Assembly (NCBI GenBank): GCA_907163375.1
Contig: CAJQUW010000942.1
Coordinates: forward strand, 1 to 64,000
Origin: Prostheceraeus crozeri
Lineage: Eukaryota; Platyhelminthes; Polycladida; Euryleptidae
Length of the DNA stretch: 64,000 bases
Direction of reading: 5' to 3'
Shown in pieces: positions 33,625 to 44,721 of the stretch. The notes beneath the pieces are model-generated. The model searched no databases. It saw only the letters and a list, made by a program, of their open reading frames with translations, and was not told the origin of the DNA. Both the position numbers and the translations under genes were made by a program. Every line of letters begins with the position of its first letter. Position 1 is the first letter of the stretch.

Positions 33625-34209
33625 TTACTGCTTTCTTCTGGGCCTGCCGATCCTCTTGACACCAGATGCTTCTTCGTTGTCTGGTTCCTGCGCTAGGACC
33701 CACGAAAGTTTAAATATAGATCCTATGTGCTTCTGTGGTGGGATCTTGGTGTCCGTTCCGTCCATCTCCGGTGAACTGAAAACGGATTTCTGGTTCTTCT
33801 CCTCGTCTACGCTCTCCTTACAGCTGGTTGTGCCCTCCTTCGGCAGCTCCTGTTTCCCAAGGTCATTGTACCACACTTTCAGGTGATCTTCACTCATTCT
33901 TACATCTTCTCCCAGTAGTCTCCAGGTTTTTCATGGGCATCCCTGACTCTTCTTGGGTACCCCCAGGCACCAGGGACTTTGTTTTTCCCGGTTCTGGGTC
34001 GGGATCTGCATTTTTATTTTTTGTGAGCAGACAATTTTCTCACAAATCCTTTTTTGCTTTTGTGTTTTTGTGTCACTGGTAGTTCTTCGTCGGGGTTTTG
34101 CTTTTTGGGATTTTTTGCTTTCAATTGCTTCCTCTTGTCTTGCGCTGAGAGCCAAATCAGCCAAATCAAAGTCTTTGTTCACAAGTCGGAAAAATGAGAA
34201 ATAAGTCAA
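33625..34209 (-). pseudogene. Possible coding remnant, charged protein, unknown
   Basis: Two minus-strand frames: 33931-34209 (DLADLALSARQEEAIESKK, then a basic Arg/Lys stretch) and 33625-33897 (MSEDHLKVWYNDLGKQELP to the AT-hook-like GVKRIGRPRRKQ). The residue usage looks coding, but both strands are open here and no family is recognised. It might be an ORF1-type part of another retroelement. Low certainty. Confidence 0.25.
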
Positions 34210-34241
34210 TTTTTTGTGCCATGTCTGAAAACGTCAGAATA

Positions 34242-36002
34242 CCGTGTGTGCCAAAAGTCACGCAGTTTTTCATGTTGTCATCATATTGACAAAACTTGCT
34301 CAAATATCGAGACATTTATATTTATTTGATCAGATATGACCCGGGGTTTGTGAAAAGTGTAAAATTGGTTTCTTATTCATAGAAATTTTTCTTAAAATCA
34401 GAGCTAAACACATGTATTAGCTTTGATCACAGCAAAATTGCTGCAGCGTGCAATTGAAACAGCATCCATCAGGGGAATCAACTTAAGTCATCCAGATCAC
34501 GCGATAGAAGCTCAAGATATCTATGCCACTAAGAGCAGAAGATTACGACAAAGGTTCGGGAAAATTGTGATTGATGTTGAATGATGGTGACTCAGCAAAT
34601 TGAGCCAATGTTACACATTTGATAAAGCTATGCGTGACTCATCAGCTGTGAACAGAATTTCAGAACATCGCTTTTTGAGTGTGGCTAGGTGAACATGGAT
34701 TTACAGCAGAGAATCGAATGTGTCAAACTTTATTATTCTAACAATTGTAGCGCAGCTGTAACCTTAAGGGCTTACAAAACTGCACATAGACTTAGAGCTG
34801 ATCCCTTTAGTGCCACAACAATTAGTCGTCTGATTAAAAGATTCGAAGATACTGGGTCAGTCCTTGACTTGCCAAAATCTGGGCGACCCAGTCTTACTGA
34901 AGATAGGAAAGATGAAGTATGCGAGACGTTACAGCATTTACAGAAAGAAAACGTCTTTGGCGTGGCTTCCACAGCCCAGGTGTCTGCAGCAAGTGGCATC
35001 CCAAAACTAAGTGTGTGTCGCATCCTACGTGAAGAATTACAGTTCTATCCATACAAGCTGCAGCTAACTCAAATGATGAGTGAAGATGATCATCTTAAAT
35101 GAGTTCAATACGCACAATTCTTATTGAACCCAATTGACATTTTGCACTCCATTATGTGGACCGATGAAGCCTACTTTTCCGTGAATGGGTATGTGCACCG
35201 AAAGAATTGTGTTATTTGGGGTGCAGAAAGACCCAAATTGACTGTTAGTCAGCACTCCACTCTCCACAGGTGTGTGTTTGGATTGGATTTACTGCGAACA
35301 CAATGTTTCCTCCTTACTTCTTCACTGGAACAGTGACAGGTGACAACTATCGCTACATGTTGGAGAACCACGTTTTTCCCGAACTGCGTCGTAGACATCT
35401 GATTAATCAGGTGATATTCCAGCAAGATGGCGCGCCCTCATTTCTCGAAAGTGGTTAGGGATTTCTTGTCCGCTGAACTACCCGATACACGAAAAATATC
35501 TCGAGGATTTCCCCAAGCATGGCCGCCTAGCTCACCAGATTTATCACCTGTTGAGTACAATGAAAAGTCGAGTGTTTCACAATTTCGTTCCAAACAACTT
35601 GAACCAATTGAAAGAACGAATCAAAGAAATCGCATGAGGCATCGGTCAAGATGGGCTACAGCGTGCAGTTCATCATCTTCCACATAGACTAGAATGTGTT
35701 ATTGATCAAGATGGTGGACCATTTGAACATTTGTTATGATTCCTGATTTCTTAAATTTCTTGAAATAGCAGTTAATTCCGTGATAAGAAGTTTATAAAAA
35801 ATTACATGATTTTTATGGAAACATAAATTGTTTTCTACTCTGACTTAAAGAAAAAATTCAGTGAATAAGAAACTAATTTTACACTTTTCACAAACCCCGG
35901 GTCATATCTAATCAAATAAATATAAATGTCTCGATATTTGAGCAAGTTTTGTCAATATAATGACGAAAATATGAAAAACTGCGTGACTTTTGGCACACAC
36001 GG
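34242..36002 (+). mobile_element. Tc1/mariner-type transposon with long TIRs, 1.76 kb, decayed
   Basis: Ends CCGTGTGTGCCAAAAGTCAC and inverse, flanked by TA (34240-34241 and 36003-36004). The inverted repeats are about 140 bp (34242-34380 and 35865-36002) with several differences and one short indel. The transposase frames lie between them. Confidence 0.93.
34695..35690 (+). pseudogene. Tc1/mariner (IS630-type) transposase, decayed
   Basis: The N-terminal frame (34689-35102) has two helix-turn-helix units (QQRIECVKLYYSNNCSAAV and GSVLDLPKSGRPSLTEDRKD with the GRP linker). Next comes SIMWTDEAYFSVNGYVHRKN with the first catalytic Asp, then VIFQQDGAPSF with the second. The third segment WPPSSPDLSPVEY holds the acidic residue position in a shifted frame. 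A stop after DDHLK (35102) and frame changes near 35270 and 35430 break it. The normal HF after APS is replaced around a frame change. Confidence 0.88.
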
Positions 36003-36263
36003 TATGTTTCTTGAATTACTGATTTAGTTCTGAAGCTTGCAGAAAAATAAATTGACTAGTTTTCGAAATCTGACCACTTTTCTTGATTTTCGTACTGCTT
36101 ACAAGTAACATGACCTGGAAAATAGGATAGAAAATGTGCCAAATGGCAAACATGACGGGAATTTATTATATACAATTTCATTCGTATTTAGTCAAAATAT
36201 GAGCTTCATTGATCGACTATTTTCCTCATTATCGATTTTTTTAGAAACCGTATGTGTATTTAA

Positions 36264-38262
36264 CGGTTGTCCGGTTTTCAGGGTATGTCATACCCTATGA
36301 CATGTTCAACGATTTGTAAATCCTAAAATAATCCACCGATTCTTTTGAAATTCCATGACTTTTGCTGAAATACGATGTTCTTTAAAAGTGTACAAGAGTT
36401 TTAAAATAGCGTATATAGTGTTCCTGTTATGTATGAATTGGCCCTGGAACGCCCAACAGGGTATATGATACCCTCCTATGTTTTGTGCGACTTTGGATAC
36501 ATACATTTTCATTTCTAGTTCGTAAAAATATCAGTGAATGCAAACGTTTCTTGTCGATGCTGCAACAGACTTCTCATTGGTCAACCGGTTGTCATGTGAG
36601 CATTGAATCACCCAGTAATGCATTGGCATCCTTGAGATTCTGCATTGGCACTTGAGATTCTCTCAGCGAGCTTGCTGTGATTCACTATCTACTATTTCAC
36701 TATCGATAACCGACTACTGCAAGTACCGCTAAAGCCATGAGCCGCCCTAAGCGCCTCTGTAAGGAGCAAGCCATCGCTATGATATTGCAACAGGATGAGT
36801 CAGATGAAGAAGACTTCAATATTGATGTTTTTGATAACGCTGCAGATGAGCCTATTCGGTCTAACCTGCCTATTGAAGATGAACTTCCTCCTGCTTCAGA
36901 TACGAACGATGATATATTAGATTTAGAATTTTTGCATGAGGTCGATAGAAGTGAATCTGATTCTGAAGAAGAAGACGAGGGGGAAACGTCATTCTCCCGT
37001 CAAGGTGCTGGTAGGCCTACTACTATTGTGGCTCCTTCCGGTCATGTTTGGTACGATCATGAACCATCAAATGTTGGACGAGAACCATCAAGAAATATTA
37101 TTCGATTCTCGAAAGGACCTGCACCAGGTATAAATCCCGAAAATGAACGAGAAGCAATACTCATCTTTTTGGATAAAACTCTGGACGAAGTAGTCTTGTA
37201 CACAAATCTTCAAGGTAGGCGGATTATACACGAATGGAACAGAGGAAATCCATCCAGGAGAAAAGTGTTTGTTTCAACCGACAAACCGCCAGAAGAAAGA
37301 TACCCGTGTATTCTATGACGATCAGGGAGGTATATTGGTTTCGTTTTGGGACAAGGGAAGGAAACCGGTTCTTCTTTTGGAATCGAATTGTTGCTGTTCC
37401 CGATGTTGGAGAAAAACCATGTACAGTCAAGTTATACAATGAGACGAAATCCGGAGTTGATGTTGCTGATAAGCGTGTGAGAGGTTTGTCATGCAAACGG
37501 AAATGCCGAAGATGGGCATTTGCGATATTTTCAAACATGGTCGATGTGGCAGGCAATAATGGTGCAATTCTGCATTACAACAAACATCCAAATATCGTAC
37601 AAAAAAGTGAACAGCATTACACATTTCTCAAAAATTGTGGATACCAACTGATCGATGCTCATATCAAAAGAAGGATTATCAATGAGACAGGCATTTTGAA
37701 AAAGTCAAAAGCAGCAATATAAGACCTGGGCTACGAGGTACGAGCTCAATCTCCATCCCTTCACCCAATTCGTCTTCAAAAGAGCAAGAGATGCTCTTTT
37801 TGTCCCTATTCACGTGATAGAAAAACGTTCGTTTGCTGCAGCAAATGCAAAAAACGATCTGTAATGAGCTTAGATCATATTTTTGTATTCATTGTGAAGA
37901 ATTGTCGTGATTTTGTTTTCTCTATTGACCTCAGCAATCATGCAGACCTGATGAATAATTTTGAGTGTTAAAAACATTTTACAGTATACACATGTATACA
38001 GAAATTTTTGGGATTACAATGACGCTTTTTGTTTCTGTATAATGATAATAATAGTAGCAAAAATACTTAGATGTTAAATACTTTATATCAAACTTGATAA
38101 AAAACAAATAATAAACTTATATCATTGTAATTAGGAAAAGAAGCAATCATAAGGAGTATCGATTTGTAATTATAATATGACATAATATCGTTTTTTATGA
38201 ACAGGATATGACATACCCTTTGCGGCCTTTTAACACTTTCGAACATCAAGACCGGACAACCG
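36264..38262 (+). mobile_element. Second piggyBac element, 2.0 kb, internally deleted
   Basis: CGGTTGTCCGGT at the left end and its inverse at the right end are flanked by TTAA at 36260-36263 and 38263-38266. Just inside both ends lies a palindrome of the type GGGTATGTCATACCC (36280-36296, and GATATGACATACCC at about 38205-38219). The transposase has lost its core. It is a different family from the copy at 989-4753. Confidence 0.93.
36737..37870 (+). pseudogene. piggyBac transposase lacking its catalytic core
   Basis: The N-terminal acidic domain (MSRPKRLCKEQAIAMILQQD, then Asp/Glu-rich) runs to about 37190. It jumps into the late part of the DDE domain (YNETKSGVDVADKRVRGLSC and KCRRWAFAIFSNMVDVAGNN) at 37234-37722, and ends in a Cys-rich tail (KRCSFCPYSRDRKTFVCCSK) near 37785-37850 in another frame. 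The central region with the first two catalytic Asp is missing. A frame change lies near 37234-37318 and a stop at 37722. Confidence 0.85.
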
Positions 38263-38266
38263 TTAA

Positions 38267-39662
38267 TGAATATAATATAATTTCTTTACACCGAGAACTT
38301 AAAAAAATGCGCCATGCACAACTATCATTTAAGAAGATTTAGTAGATAACTTCTATTCTAAATTCTTTGAAAGTAGACCATTTTGTCGGTTAGATTTTGT
38401 TTTAAAAAATATTTTTTTAATTTCAAATTTGCTGAATCTCATGCACCTATATGCATGGTAACAAAAAAGCTCCTCTGCTGACAATATTGTTTTATGCTTG
38501 AATGTTTTGTTTACAACATACTAAAAAATGAAGCAGATTCATCGACACTTTATTGAGGAAAAATGTGACGATACTACACAATATGCAGCGATATTACACG
38601 AAACAGCACAGACAGTTCAGCTTTCTATGCTGCCGACGTCGAGAAGCAGCAAACGTTTCACTAACGATATGACTTTATTTGATGCCAATGACTTTAAAAA
38701 TTAGTCTAGATATTGGTCATTGTTTGATTCCAAACTGCAAAGCTTTATCGAGTATTATTAATAGCACGGCAGCAGGCTCTTCGTGTGTGTGTGCGCGCTC
38801 CAGCTGTCTAACTTTCTCTCTCATTTGTCTTGAGATGTGTGAAAGAGATGCATAATTAAGGACTACTATAAATAGATATCATTCCTTTTTTAGAAATTTG
38901 ATCTTATTCCATTGATATAGGTCTACTCTTACGGATTTCATCGTTTTTCTTTCGGGAGATATTAAAGTCTTGCAATTAGCAGTTGGAAATGCAAAACACC
39001 CTTGGGTTTATTTGACTTGGTCCACACACATCTTACGAAGATGGTATATAGAAAAGAGATCAAAAATTTCTTGATATTCACTATTAGGTCTTTGTATCCG
39101 ACCATCAGTCTGATATTTCAAAAGGCATACACGTCTGAAATTGTATTTCTGAACGTCTGTTGTGCAACAAAGGTCAATATACATTCTGTTGCTTTTCCCT
39201 TCATGCTCTTATGGGAATAGCTCAACATTTGTTCAATGCGATGGAGAGCCAAATGTCTGAAACCTCTAAAGAGGATCGAATGTCTAACCGCTCTGTCTGC
39301 AAAAATTTCACAAATGTAACGACCGGGATATCCGGGGGGGGGGGGGTTCGTAACGACCAGGATGTTGGTAATTTCTAAATTTTCAGAATAACCACTTTCC
39401 GGAAACTACTACAACTTTCAGGAACGCTACATAAAACAATTACGATGTGACATTCAGTATCTAGCAGGACTGGCGCTGGGATTGGGCTACCAAAAATCCA
39501 TCCCAATCCCAATAAGCCCTCTACCAACACATTACACATGTAATCGTTGACAAAAGTCAGTACATTGCAAATGTTTTCGGGTTGTGCTTAGCAGTTAATT
39601 TACTGAGTCTTCAGTCTGACCTTGCCACTCGAATTCGAACATTGAGAGTTCTTTGTGTGATT
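38267..39662. other. No recognisable gene; contains a G12 run
   Basis: Short frames only. At about 39335-39348 a run of about 12 G sits between two GTAACGACC words (39316 and 39350), which resemble a decayed LTR edge. Left flank of the long-arm element. Confidence 0.45.
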
Positions 39663-39789
39663 AGTAGTAACAAAAGGTCCAGAATAAACACAGCGCGCCC
39701 CCCCCCTCTGGAACGACAGAGGTTGTGGTCTGTCGTGGTGTGCCGGCCAGGTTGGTTCACAACATGTTCGCTGACTCCCCCCCCCTCTG

Positions 39790-39940
39790 CAACGACAGAG
39801 TGTGAGACTCGAGTGAGTTGGTCCGACCGCCTGGTTGACTTGGGCGACCGTCCAGGTTGACGTGGGCGACCGTCTAGGTTGACGTGGGCGACCGTCTAGG
39901 TTGACATGGGCGACCGTCTAGGTTGTCGTGGATGGTGAAA
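39790..39940 (+). repeat. 28-bp minisatellite GGGCGACCGTCTAGGTTGAC
   Basis: About four copies of a 28-bp unit containing GGGCGACCGTCTAGGTTGAC, varying at CC/CT and TGACGTG/TGACATG. The inverse lies at 61700-61830. Confidence 0.85.
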
Positions 39941-40179
39941 TGGCTGCCAGATTCGGATTCAGCGTAAAATTCTGCATCTGTGGTGTGATTTCCAGCTCAA
40001 TCGGCGAGAAAAACTGTTTCTTCAAATTTTGGCAGAGTTAAAATGTGGGACGTTTTGGTGTGTAGGGCCCAAACGTATCCTCGGATGAGAAAACGGAGGC
40101 CAGATTCGGATTCAGCGTGAAATTCTGCATCTGTATGGTGAATTTGAAAGCAATCGGAGAGAAAAAATTTTTCGCTGAC

Positions 40180-42060
40180 GTCCCCCCCCCCTCTGGACAG
40201 CTTGCTTCGATTTTGGCTTCCAGTGGACGGATTTTGTCGTGCGATAGCTCGTTTGAAAGCTAAGAGTGAGACGAATTCAGTGAAAGAATCGGCTTGTTCC
40301 TATCTGTCTTCGTTTAGATGTGAGACGCCATTTAAGATTTTGGGACATTGGCGAAAAACGACAGAGTTAGAATTTGGGATGTTTTGGGCTGTAGCTTCAA
40401 AACGAACCATCGGATGGGAAAACGGATTTCAGATTCGGATTCAGCGTGAAATTCTGCATCTGTATGGTGAGTTTCAAGTCAATCGGAGAGAAAAAATTTT
40501 CAACATTTTTCGAAAAAACGACAGAGTTAGAATTTGGGACGTTTTGGTGTGTAGCACCCAAACGAAGCATCGGATGAGAAAACGGAGGCCAGATTCGGAA
40601 TCTACGTGAAATTTTGGGTTAGGAAGGACGTTTCCAGCGAAATCGGAGAGAAAAAATTTTTCGCTGACGTCCCCCCCCCCTCTGGACAGCTTGCTTCGAT
40701 TTTGGCTTCCAGTGGACGGATTTTGTCGTGCGATAGCTCGTTTGAAAGCTAAGAGTGAGACAAATTCAGTGAAAGAATCGGCTTGTTCCTATCTGTCTTC
40801 GTTTAGATGTGAGACGCCATTTAAGATTTTGGGACATTGGCGAAAAACGACAGAGTTAGAATTTGGGATGTTTTGGGCTCTAGCTTCAAAACGAAGCATC
40901 GGATGGGAAAACGGATTTCAGATTCGGATTCAGCGTGAAATTCTGCATCTGTATGGTGAGTTTCAAGTCAATCGGAGAGAAAAAATTTTCAACATTTTTC
41001 GAAAAAACGACAGAGTTAGAATTTGGGACGTTTTGGTGTGTAGCACCCAAACGAAGCATCGGATGAGAAAACGGAGGCCAGATTCGGAATCTACGTGAAA
41101 TTTTGGGTTAGGAAGGACGTTTCCAGCGAAATCGGAGAGAAAAAATTTTTCGCTGACGTCCCCCCCCCTTTGTTCTAACTTTGGTTCTAGTGGACGGATT
41201 TTGTTCGTTCGACTTGCATTGGAAAGAGGATGAAACACTGCTCGACCGCATTTTTCGTTGCGAGTCAATCGGAGCAGCCGTTCAAAAGTTAGAGCGGTTA
41301 CAAGATTTTAGGTCGGAGCTCGCTTACCTGAAAAAATCCTAAGTGTCAGAGTGACTTTGTATGGGTAAAATTTTGAAAATTTTCCAAAGTGTGGAATTTC
41401 GACCTGGGACCGTCACCAAAACATTTTTCATCAAATTTTGAAATTTCACTGACGTCCCCCCCCCTTTGTTCTAACTTTGGTTCTAGTGGACGGATTTTGT
41501 TCGTTCGACTTGCATTGGAAAGAGGATGAAACACTGCTCGACCGCATTTTTCGTTGCGAGTCAATCGGAGCAGCCGTTCAAAAGTTAGAGCGGTTACAAG
41601 ATTTTAGGTCGGAGCTCGCTTACCTGAAAAAATCCTAAGTGTCAGAGTGAGTTTGTATGGGTAAAATTTTGAAAATTTTCCAAAGTGTGGAATTTCGACC
41701 TGGGACCGTCACCAAAACATTTTTCATCAAATTTTGAAATTTCACTGACGTCCCCCCCCCCTTTGTTCTAACTTTGGTTCTAGTGGACGGATTTTGTTCG
41801 TTCGACTTGCATTGGAAAGAGGATGAAACACTGCTCGACCGCATTTTTCGTTGCGAGTCAATCGGAGCAGCCGTTCAAAAGTTAGAGCGGTTACAAGATT
41901 TTAGGTCGGAGCTCGCTTACCTGAAAAAATCCTAAGTGTCAGAGTGAGTTTGTATGGGAAAAATTTTGAAAATTTTCCAAAGTGTAGAATTTCGACCTGG
42001 GACCGTCACCAAAACATTTTTCATCAAATTTTGAAATTTCACTGACGTCCCCCCCCCTCT
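40180..42060 (+). repeat. Composite tandem repeats with GACGTC-poly-C starts, left arm
   Basis: Two kinds of unit. Type A, about 480 bp (40190-40670 and 40680-41150), starts CCCCCTCTGGACAGCTTGC. Type B, about 297 bp, in three copies from about 41160 to 42045, starts CCCCTTTGTTCTAACTTTGG. Each unit is preceded by CTGACGTC plus 7-10 C. A further A-type unit follows from 42050. Short open frames of 72-157 codons in the units are by-products of the repeat, not genes. Confidence 0.88.
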
Positions 42061-42610
42061 GGACAGCTTGCTTCGATTTTGGCTTCCAGTGGACGGATTT
42101 TGTCGTGCGATAGCTCGTTTGAAAGCTAAGAGTGAGACAAATTCAGTGAAAGAATCGGCTTGTTCCTATCTGTCTTCGTTTAGATGTGAGATGCCATTTA
42201 AGATTTTGGGACATTGGCGAAAAACGACAGAGTTAGAATTTGGGACGTTTTGGGCTCTAGCTTCAAAACGAAGCATCGGATGGGAAAACGGATTTCAGAT
42301 TTGGAATCAGCGTCAGATTCTTTATCTGTATGGTGAGTTTCATGTCAATCGGAGAGTTTCAAGTCATCAGCGAGAAAAATTTTCAACATTTTTCGGAAAA
42401 ACGACAGAGTTAGAATTTTTGCGATGGCTGCCTACTGTAGAGCCAAAACGAAGCATCGGATGGGAAAACGGAGGCCAGATTCGGATTCAGCGTCAAATTC
42501 TACATGGAAATGGTGTATTTCCAGCTCAATCGGAGCACTAGAACCGGAGATAGACGGGATTTTTAGTGTTTGGATGATGGGTATTACGTCATCAGCTGAT
42601 CGCCACACAC

Positions 42611-42666
42611 TATATAAGCTGGGAACCGACGGAGACTTGTCATTTAGAGGAGAACGATTGTCAGAG
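42611..42666 (+). promoter_or_regulatory. TATA box and possible first exon with splice donor, left arm, inward-facing
   Basis: TATATAAG at 42611-42618. About 45-55 bp later comes TCAGAG followed by GTAGGT (donor at 42667). The mirror copy is at about 59134-59189 on the minus strand. Transcription from both arms would point into the unique centre. Inference from sequence words only. Confidence 0.4.
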
Positions 42667-43105
42667 GTAGGTCGTCTCTCTGAGCTCCGATGATAGCTTC
42701 GGACATTCCAAATTCCAAGTTTCTGTAAGAAACCGACTTAGAAAATTTCATTGCTGATATCAGCTAAGCCGTCAGACTTAGAGGTTCGCCAGGAGATGGC
42801 CTTCGTCTCCAGGCCATAAAAGACTCCAAAACTTTAAAGGCTCGTAACTTTGCTTCTACAAGTCCGTTTGACTTGATTCAAAAAAGGTTCGGTCGCTATT
42901 GACCTGCCCTAAGTGATGGACTACTTATAAAATTTCATAAGTAGTGCTAAAAAGTTGAAAATTTTAAATTCACTAGTTTTGGAGGTTTTCTGGGGTTTTC
43001 GACCCTGCTGAAGTCAATGAAAGCATTTTTAATGATGTCTGAGCCAGTCTTCTCATGGTATAAGCGGCTTTTCACTGAAAGCGAGCAAGACACGGAGAGT
43101 TTTGC

Positions 43106-43270
43106 TGTAATATTCCACTGACAGGGTGTTCCTTCGGGACGGCGGACGATGCCGTAGTGATAAGTGTGGCAAGGGAATGTGTCATATTTAAGACCGTAAC
43201 CGCTGGGACAACTCATGTCTCATGTTGGGCATTTGACACAGCTCTCAACGTAGCACTTTGAACGCCAATC
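43106..43270 (+). ncRNA. Structured-RNA candidate, unit a (mirror 58530-58694)
   Basis: Contains TCC(TTCG)GGA (43130-43139), then CGGC...GCCG (43140-43154), then the pair ATGTTGGG (43222-43229) / CTCAACGT (43244-43251). Diverged relatives lie at 43781, 44722 and 46888. The order of stems is kept while bases differ. Confidence 0.45.
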
Positions 43271-43348
43271 GGTTGAGTCTTAGCTATCTTGTCATGGGTG
43301 GCCTCTAAACATCTCCATTGCAAAACGCTGGTGAATCAAGCTCTCTAC

Positions 43349-43362
43349 GGCTTGCTATCAAG
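43349..43362 (+). other. TGCTATCA hairpin (CTTG-CTAT-CAAG)
   Basis: CTTGCTATCAAG, stem CTTG/CAAG around CTAT, with outer CTA/TAG pairing possible. One of a family of hairpins sharing TGCTATCA at 43353-43360; mirror in the right arm. Confidence 0.5.
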
Positions 43363-43418
43363 TAGATCAAAGCAATAACTTGGGATGTTTCCTCAAGGTT
43401 TTCAAGTATGCTGAGTTC

Positions 43419-43436
43419 AAATCTGCTATCAGATTT
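43419..43436 (+). other. TGCTATCA hairpin, perfect 7-bp stem
   Basis: AAATCTGCTATCAGATTT is a perfect stem of 7 bp around a CTAT loop. The stem bases differ from the other family members, but the central TGCTATCA is unchanged. Confidence 0.6.
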
Positions 43437-43694
43437 CAAATTTAACTAAGACTAAGGCAGCTTTGAGGGGTTAGATCCCAGCTACTGTTCACTACCTTTG
43501 ACTCGGCGTTGCTGTTACCACTTCGGGGCAGTGACAATGATGTCTTCAGCTGTAAAGAGCGGGTATCGGGGAAGATCTCTCACTTCCCTAGTGATCAGTA
43601 CAAGGCCTTCGGGCTGTCGACGGGATCGAGTGCCACTCACTACACTCAAATCTATCATTCCTCACTAAGTGTAAATTACTGACTATACATTTGT

Positions 43695-43754
43695 CCTGCT
43701 ATCAGGTTATTTTTGACTTGCTATCTAGTTGAATAGTCTCTTGCTATCAAGAGA
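43695..43754 (+). other. Cluster of three TGCTATCA-type hairpins
   Basis: CCTGCTATCAGG (43695-43706), ACTTGCTATCTAGT (variant, about 43716-43729) and TCTCTTGCTATCAAGAGA (43737-43754, 7-bp stem). A parallel cluster lies at 46808-46865 in the unique centre, where the middle member reads ACTTGCTATCAAGT with full pairing. Confidence 0.6.
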
Positions 43755-43780
43755 TTCACTTCTACTCATAAAGCACATCA

Positions 43781-43950
43781 TCGCTGTAATACCTCCTTTG
43801 CTCGAGCGTTCCTTCGGGACGGCGGGTACTGCCGTAGAGGGATTGTGTTGCACGGGTTGTTCGTCGTTTGTTAGACCGAAACCTCTGAGCCGTTGCTCAT
43901 GTTGGGCGTTCGACTTCATACTCAACGTGACGCTTTCTTTCGCCAGGTCA
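43781..43950 (+). ncRNA. Structured-RNA candidate, unit b (mirror 57850-58019)
   Basis: TCC(TTCG)GGA at 43810-43819, CGGC...GCCG at 43820-43834, and ATGTTGGG (43899-43906) / CTCAACGT (43921-43928). The minus strand is open for 66 codons here (SNAQHEQRLRGFGLTNDEQP), so weak coding constraint is an alternative explanation. Confidence 0.45.
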
Positions 43951-44128
43951 GAGTACTTCAGCCATTCGACAAAGGTTAGTCTTTATGATATGGAGTAGAG
44001 TGAAATGTAATTCATTAGATGTCCCTTCAATGATTGCTCCCATGATAAACGTTGATGAGACAAATGAAATGATTCTCATCTTCCCTTTTCAATGATTGAA
44101 ATCTACTAACACACTACCGTATAATCGG

Positions 44129-44241
44129 CCACTATGGGGCAAGACATGATAGAGCCTTCAATGCGCTTTGCCCTGGGCAGTCTTTAGACTGGCGAATACT
44201 ATCATTAAGTTGAATCTGCTATCAGTCAACTTGAACGTTGC
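44129..44241 (+). repeat. 113-bp direct repeat before the 88-codon frame, with two hairpins
   Basis: Starts CCACTATGGGGCAAGACATG and ends CTTGAACGTTGC; the second copy is 44601-44712. Holds CAGTC(TTTA)GACTG at 44178-44191 and an AAGTTGA/TCAACTT stem enclosing TGCTATCA at 44217-44224. Confidence 0.85.
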
Positions 44242-44256
44242 GTCGCATTAGAGGGG

Positions 44257-44264
44257 TATATAAA
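44257..44264 (+). promoter_or_regulatory. TATA box of the 88-codon frame, left arm
   Basis: TATATAAA, 26 bp before the ATG at 44291, implying a very short leader. CATTTCAATC just before the ATG could serve as the initiator. Identical in the right arm (57536-57543, minus strand). Confidence 0.55.
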
Positions 44265-44290
44265 CCACTGCCTCTCATTCCATTTCAATC

Positions 44291-44557
44291 ATGCAGACGC
44301 CGAACAGTCAAGTCAGCTCTCCTCGCGGACCGCAGTTAAGGCCGCGAAATTTATTTGAGGAGTTTGTCAGGCTAGAGGAGCAAGACAGAGTTTTTAATAA
44401 TCTTGCTCGGATTGGCAATCCGATGACAGCAACTGCTGTCAATCCAACGGAATGGCGCTACATTCCACTTTTTAGCCATGTACCAGTTAGTGTGGAAGTC
44501 GACAGTGTTACCAAAGAGAGAGTCAAAGACTCTCTCAGTAGAATTGGTAGGGTGTAA
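44291..44557 (+). CDS. Arm-encoded small protein, 88 aa, unknown (left copy)
   Basis: MQTPNSQVSSPRGPQLRPRN begins a Pro/Ser/Arg-rich head. It is followed by an acidic-amphipathic helix (LFEEFVRLEEQDRVFNNLAR), a Thr/Pro linker and a C-terminal helix with TKERVKDSLSRIGRV. No signal peptide or membrane segment. A TATA box lies directly upstream and near-identical 113-bp repeats lie on both sides. Because it sits in the inverted repeat, the element has two identical copies. I do not recognise a family; a small DNA-binding or terminal protein is conceivable but not shown. The opposite strand is also open (159 codons, 44458-44937), so the coding status rests on the promoter and residue pattern. Confidence 0.5.
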   Translation: MQTPNSQVSSPRGPQLRPRNLFEEFVRLEEQDRVFNNLARIGNPMTATAVNPTEWRYIPLFSHVPVSVEVDSVTKERVKDSLSRIGRV

Positions 44558-44600
44558 GATGACATTACTCCCGAGAACGAACCATCGGCTCTCTTAAGGA

Positions 44601-44712
44601 CCACCATGGGGCAAGACATGATAGAACCTCCTCGCGGTTTGCCCTGGGCAGTCTTCGGACTGGCGAATACTATCATTAAGTTGAATCTGCTATCAGTCAA
44701 CTTGAACGTTGC
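44601..44712 (+). repeat. Second copy of the direct repeat after the 88-codon frame
   Basis: Starts CCACCATGGGGCAAGACATG. Here the first hairpin reads CAGTC(TTCG)GACTG (44649-44662): same stem, with TTTA replaced by the stable TTCG tetraloop. TGCTATCA is at 44688-44695. Confidence 0.85.
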
Positions 44713-44721
44713 AAATGAAGT

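Noticed and set aside
33587-33886. Plus-strand 99-codon membrane-like protein
   Set aside because: Shadow of the more coding-like minus-strand frame; residue pattern arises from the opposite strand.
39316-39365. Solo LTR edge from TGTAACGACC and a nearby GTAACGACC
   Set aside because: Resembles Gypsy LTR termini, but no matching second end or duplication was found.
40202-42541. Repeated open frames of 135-157 codons (MLRFWLPVDGFCRAIARLKA type) in the arm minisatellites
   Set aside because: They recur with each repeat unit, end at poly-C tracts and have no promoter or domain; open frames are a by-product of the tandem repeat.
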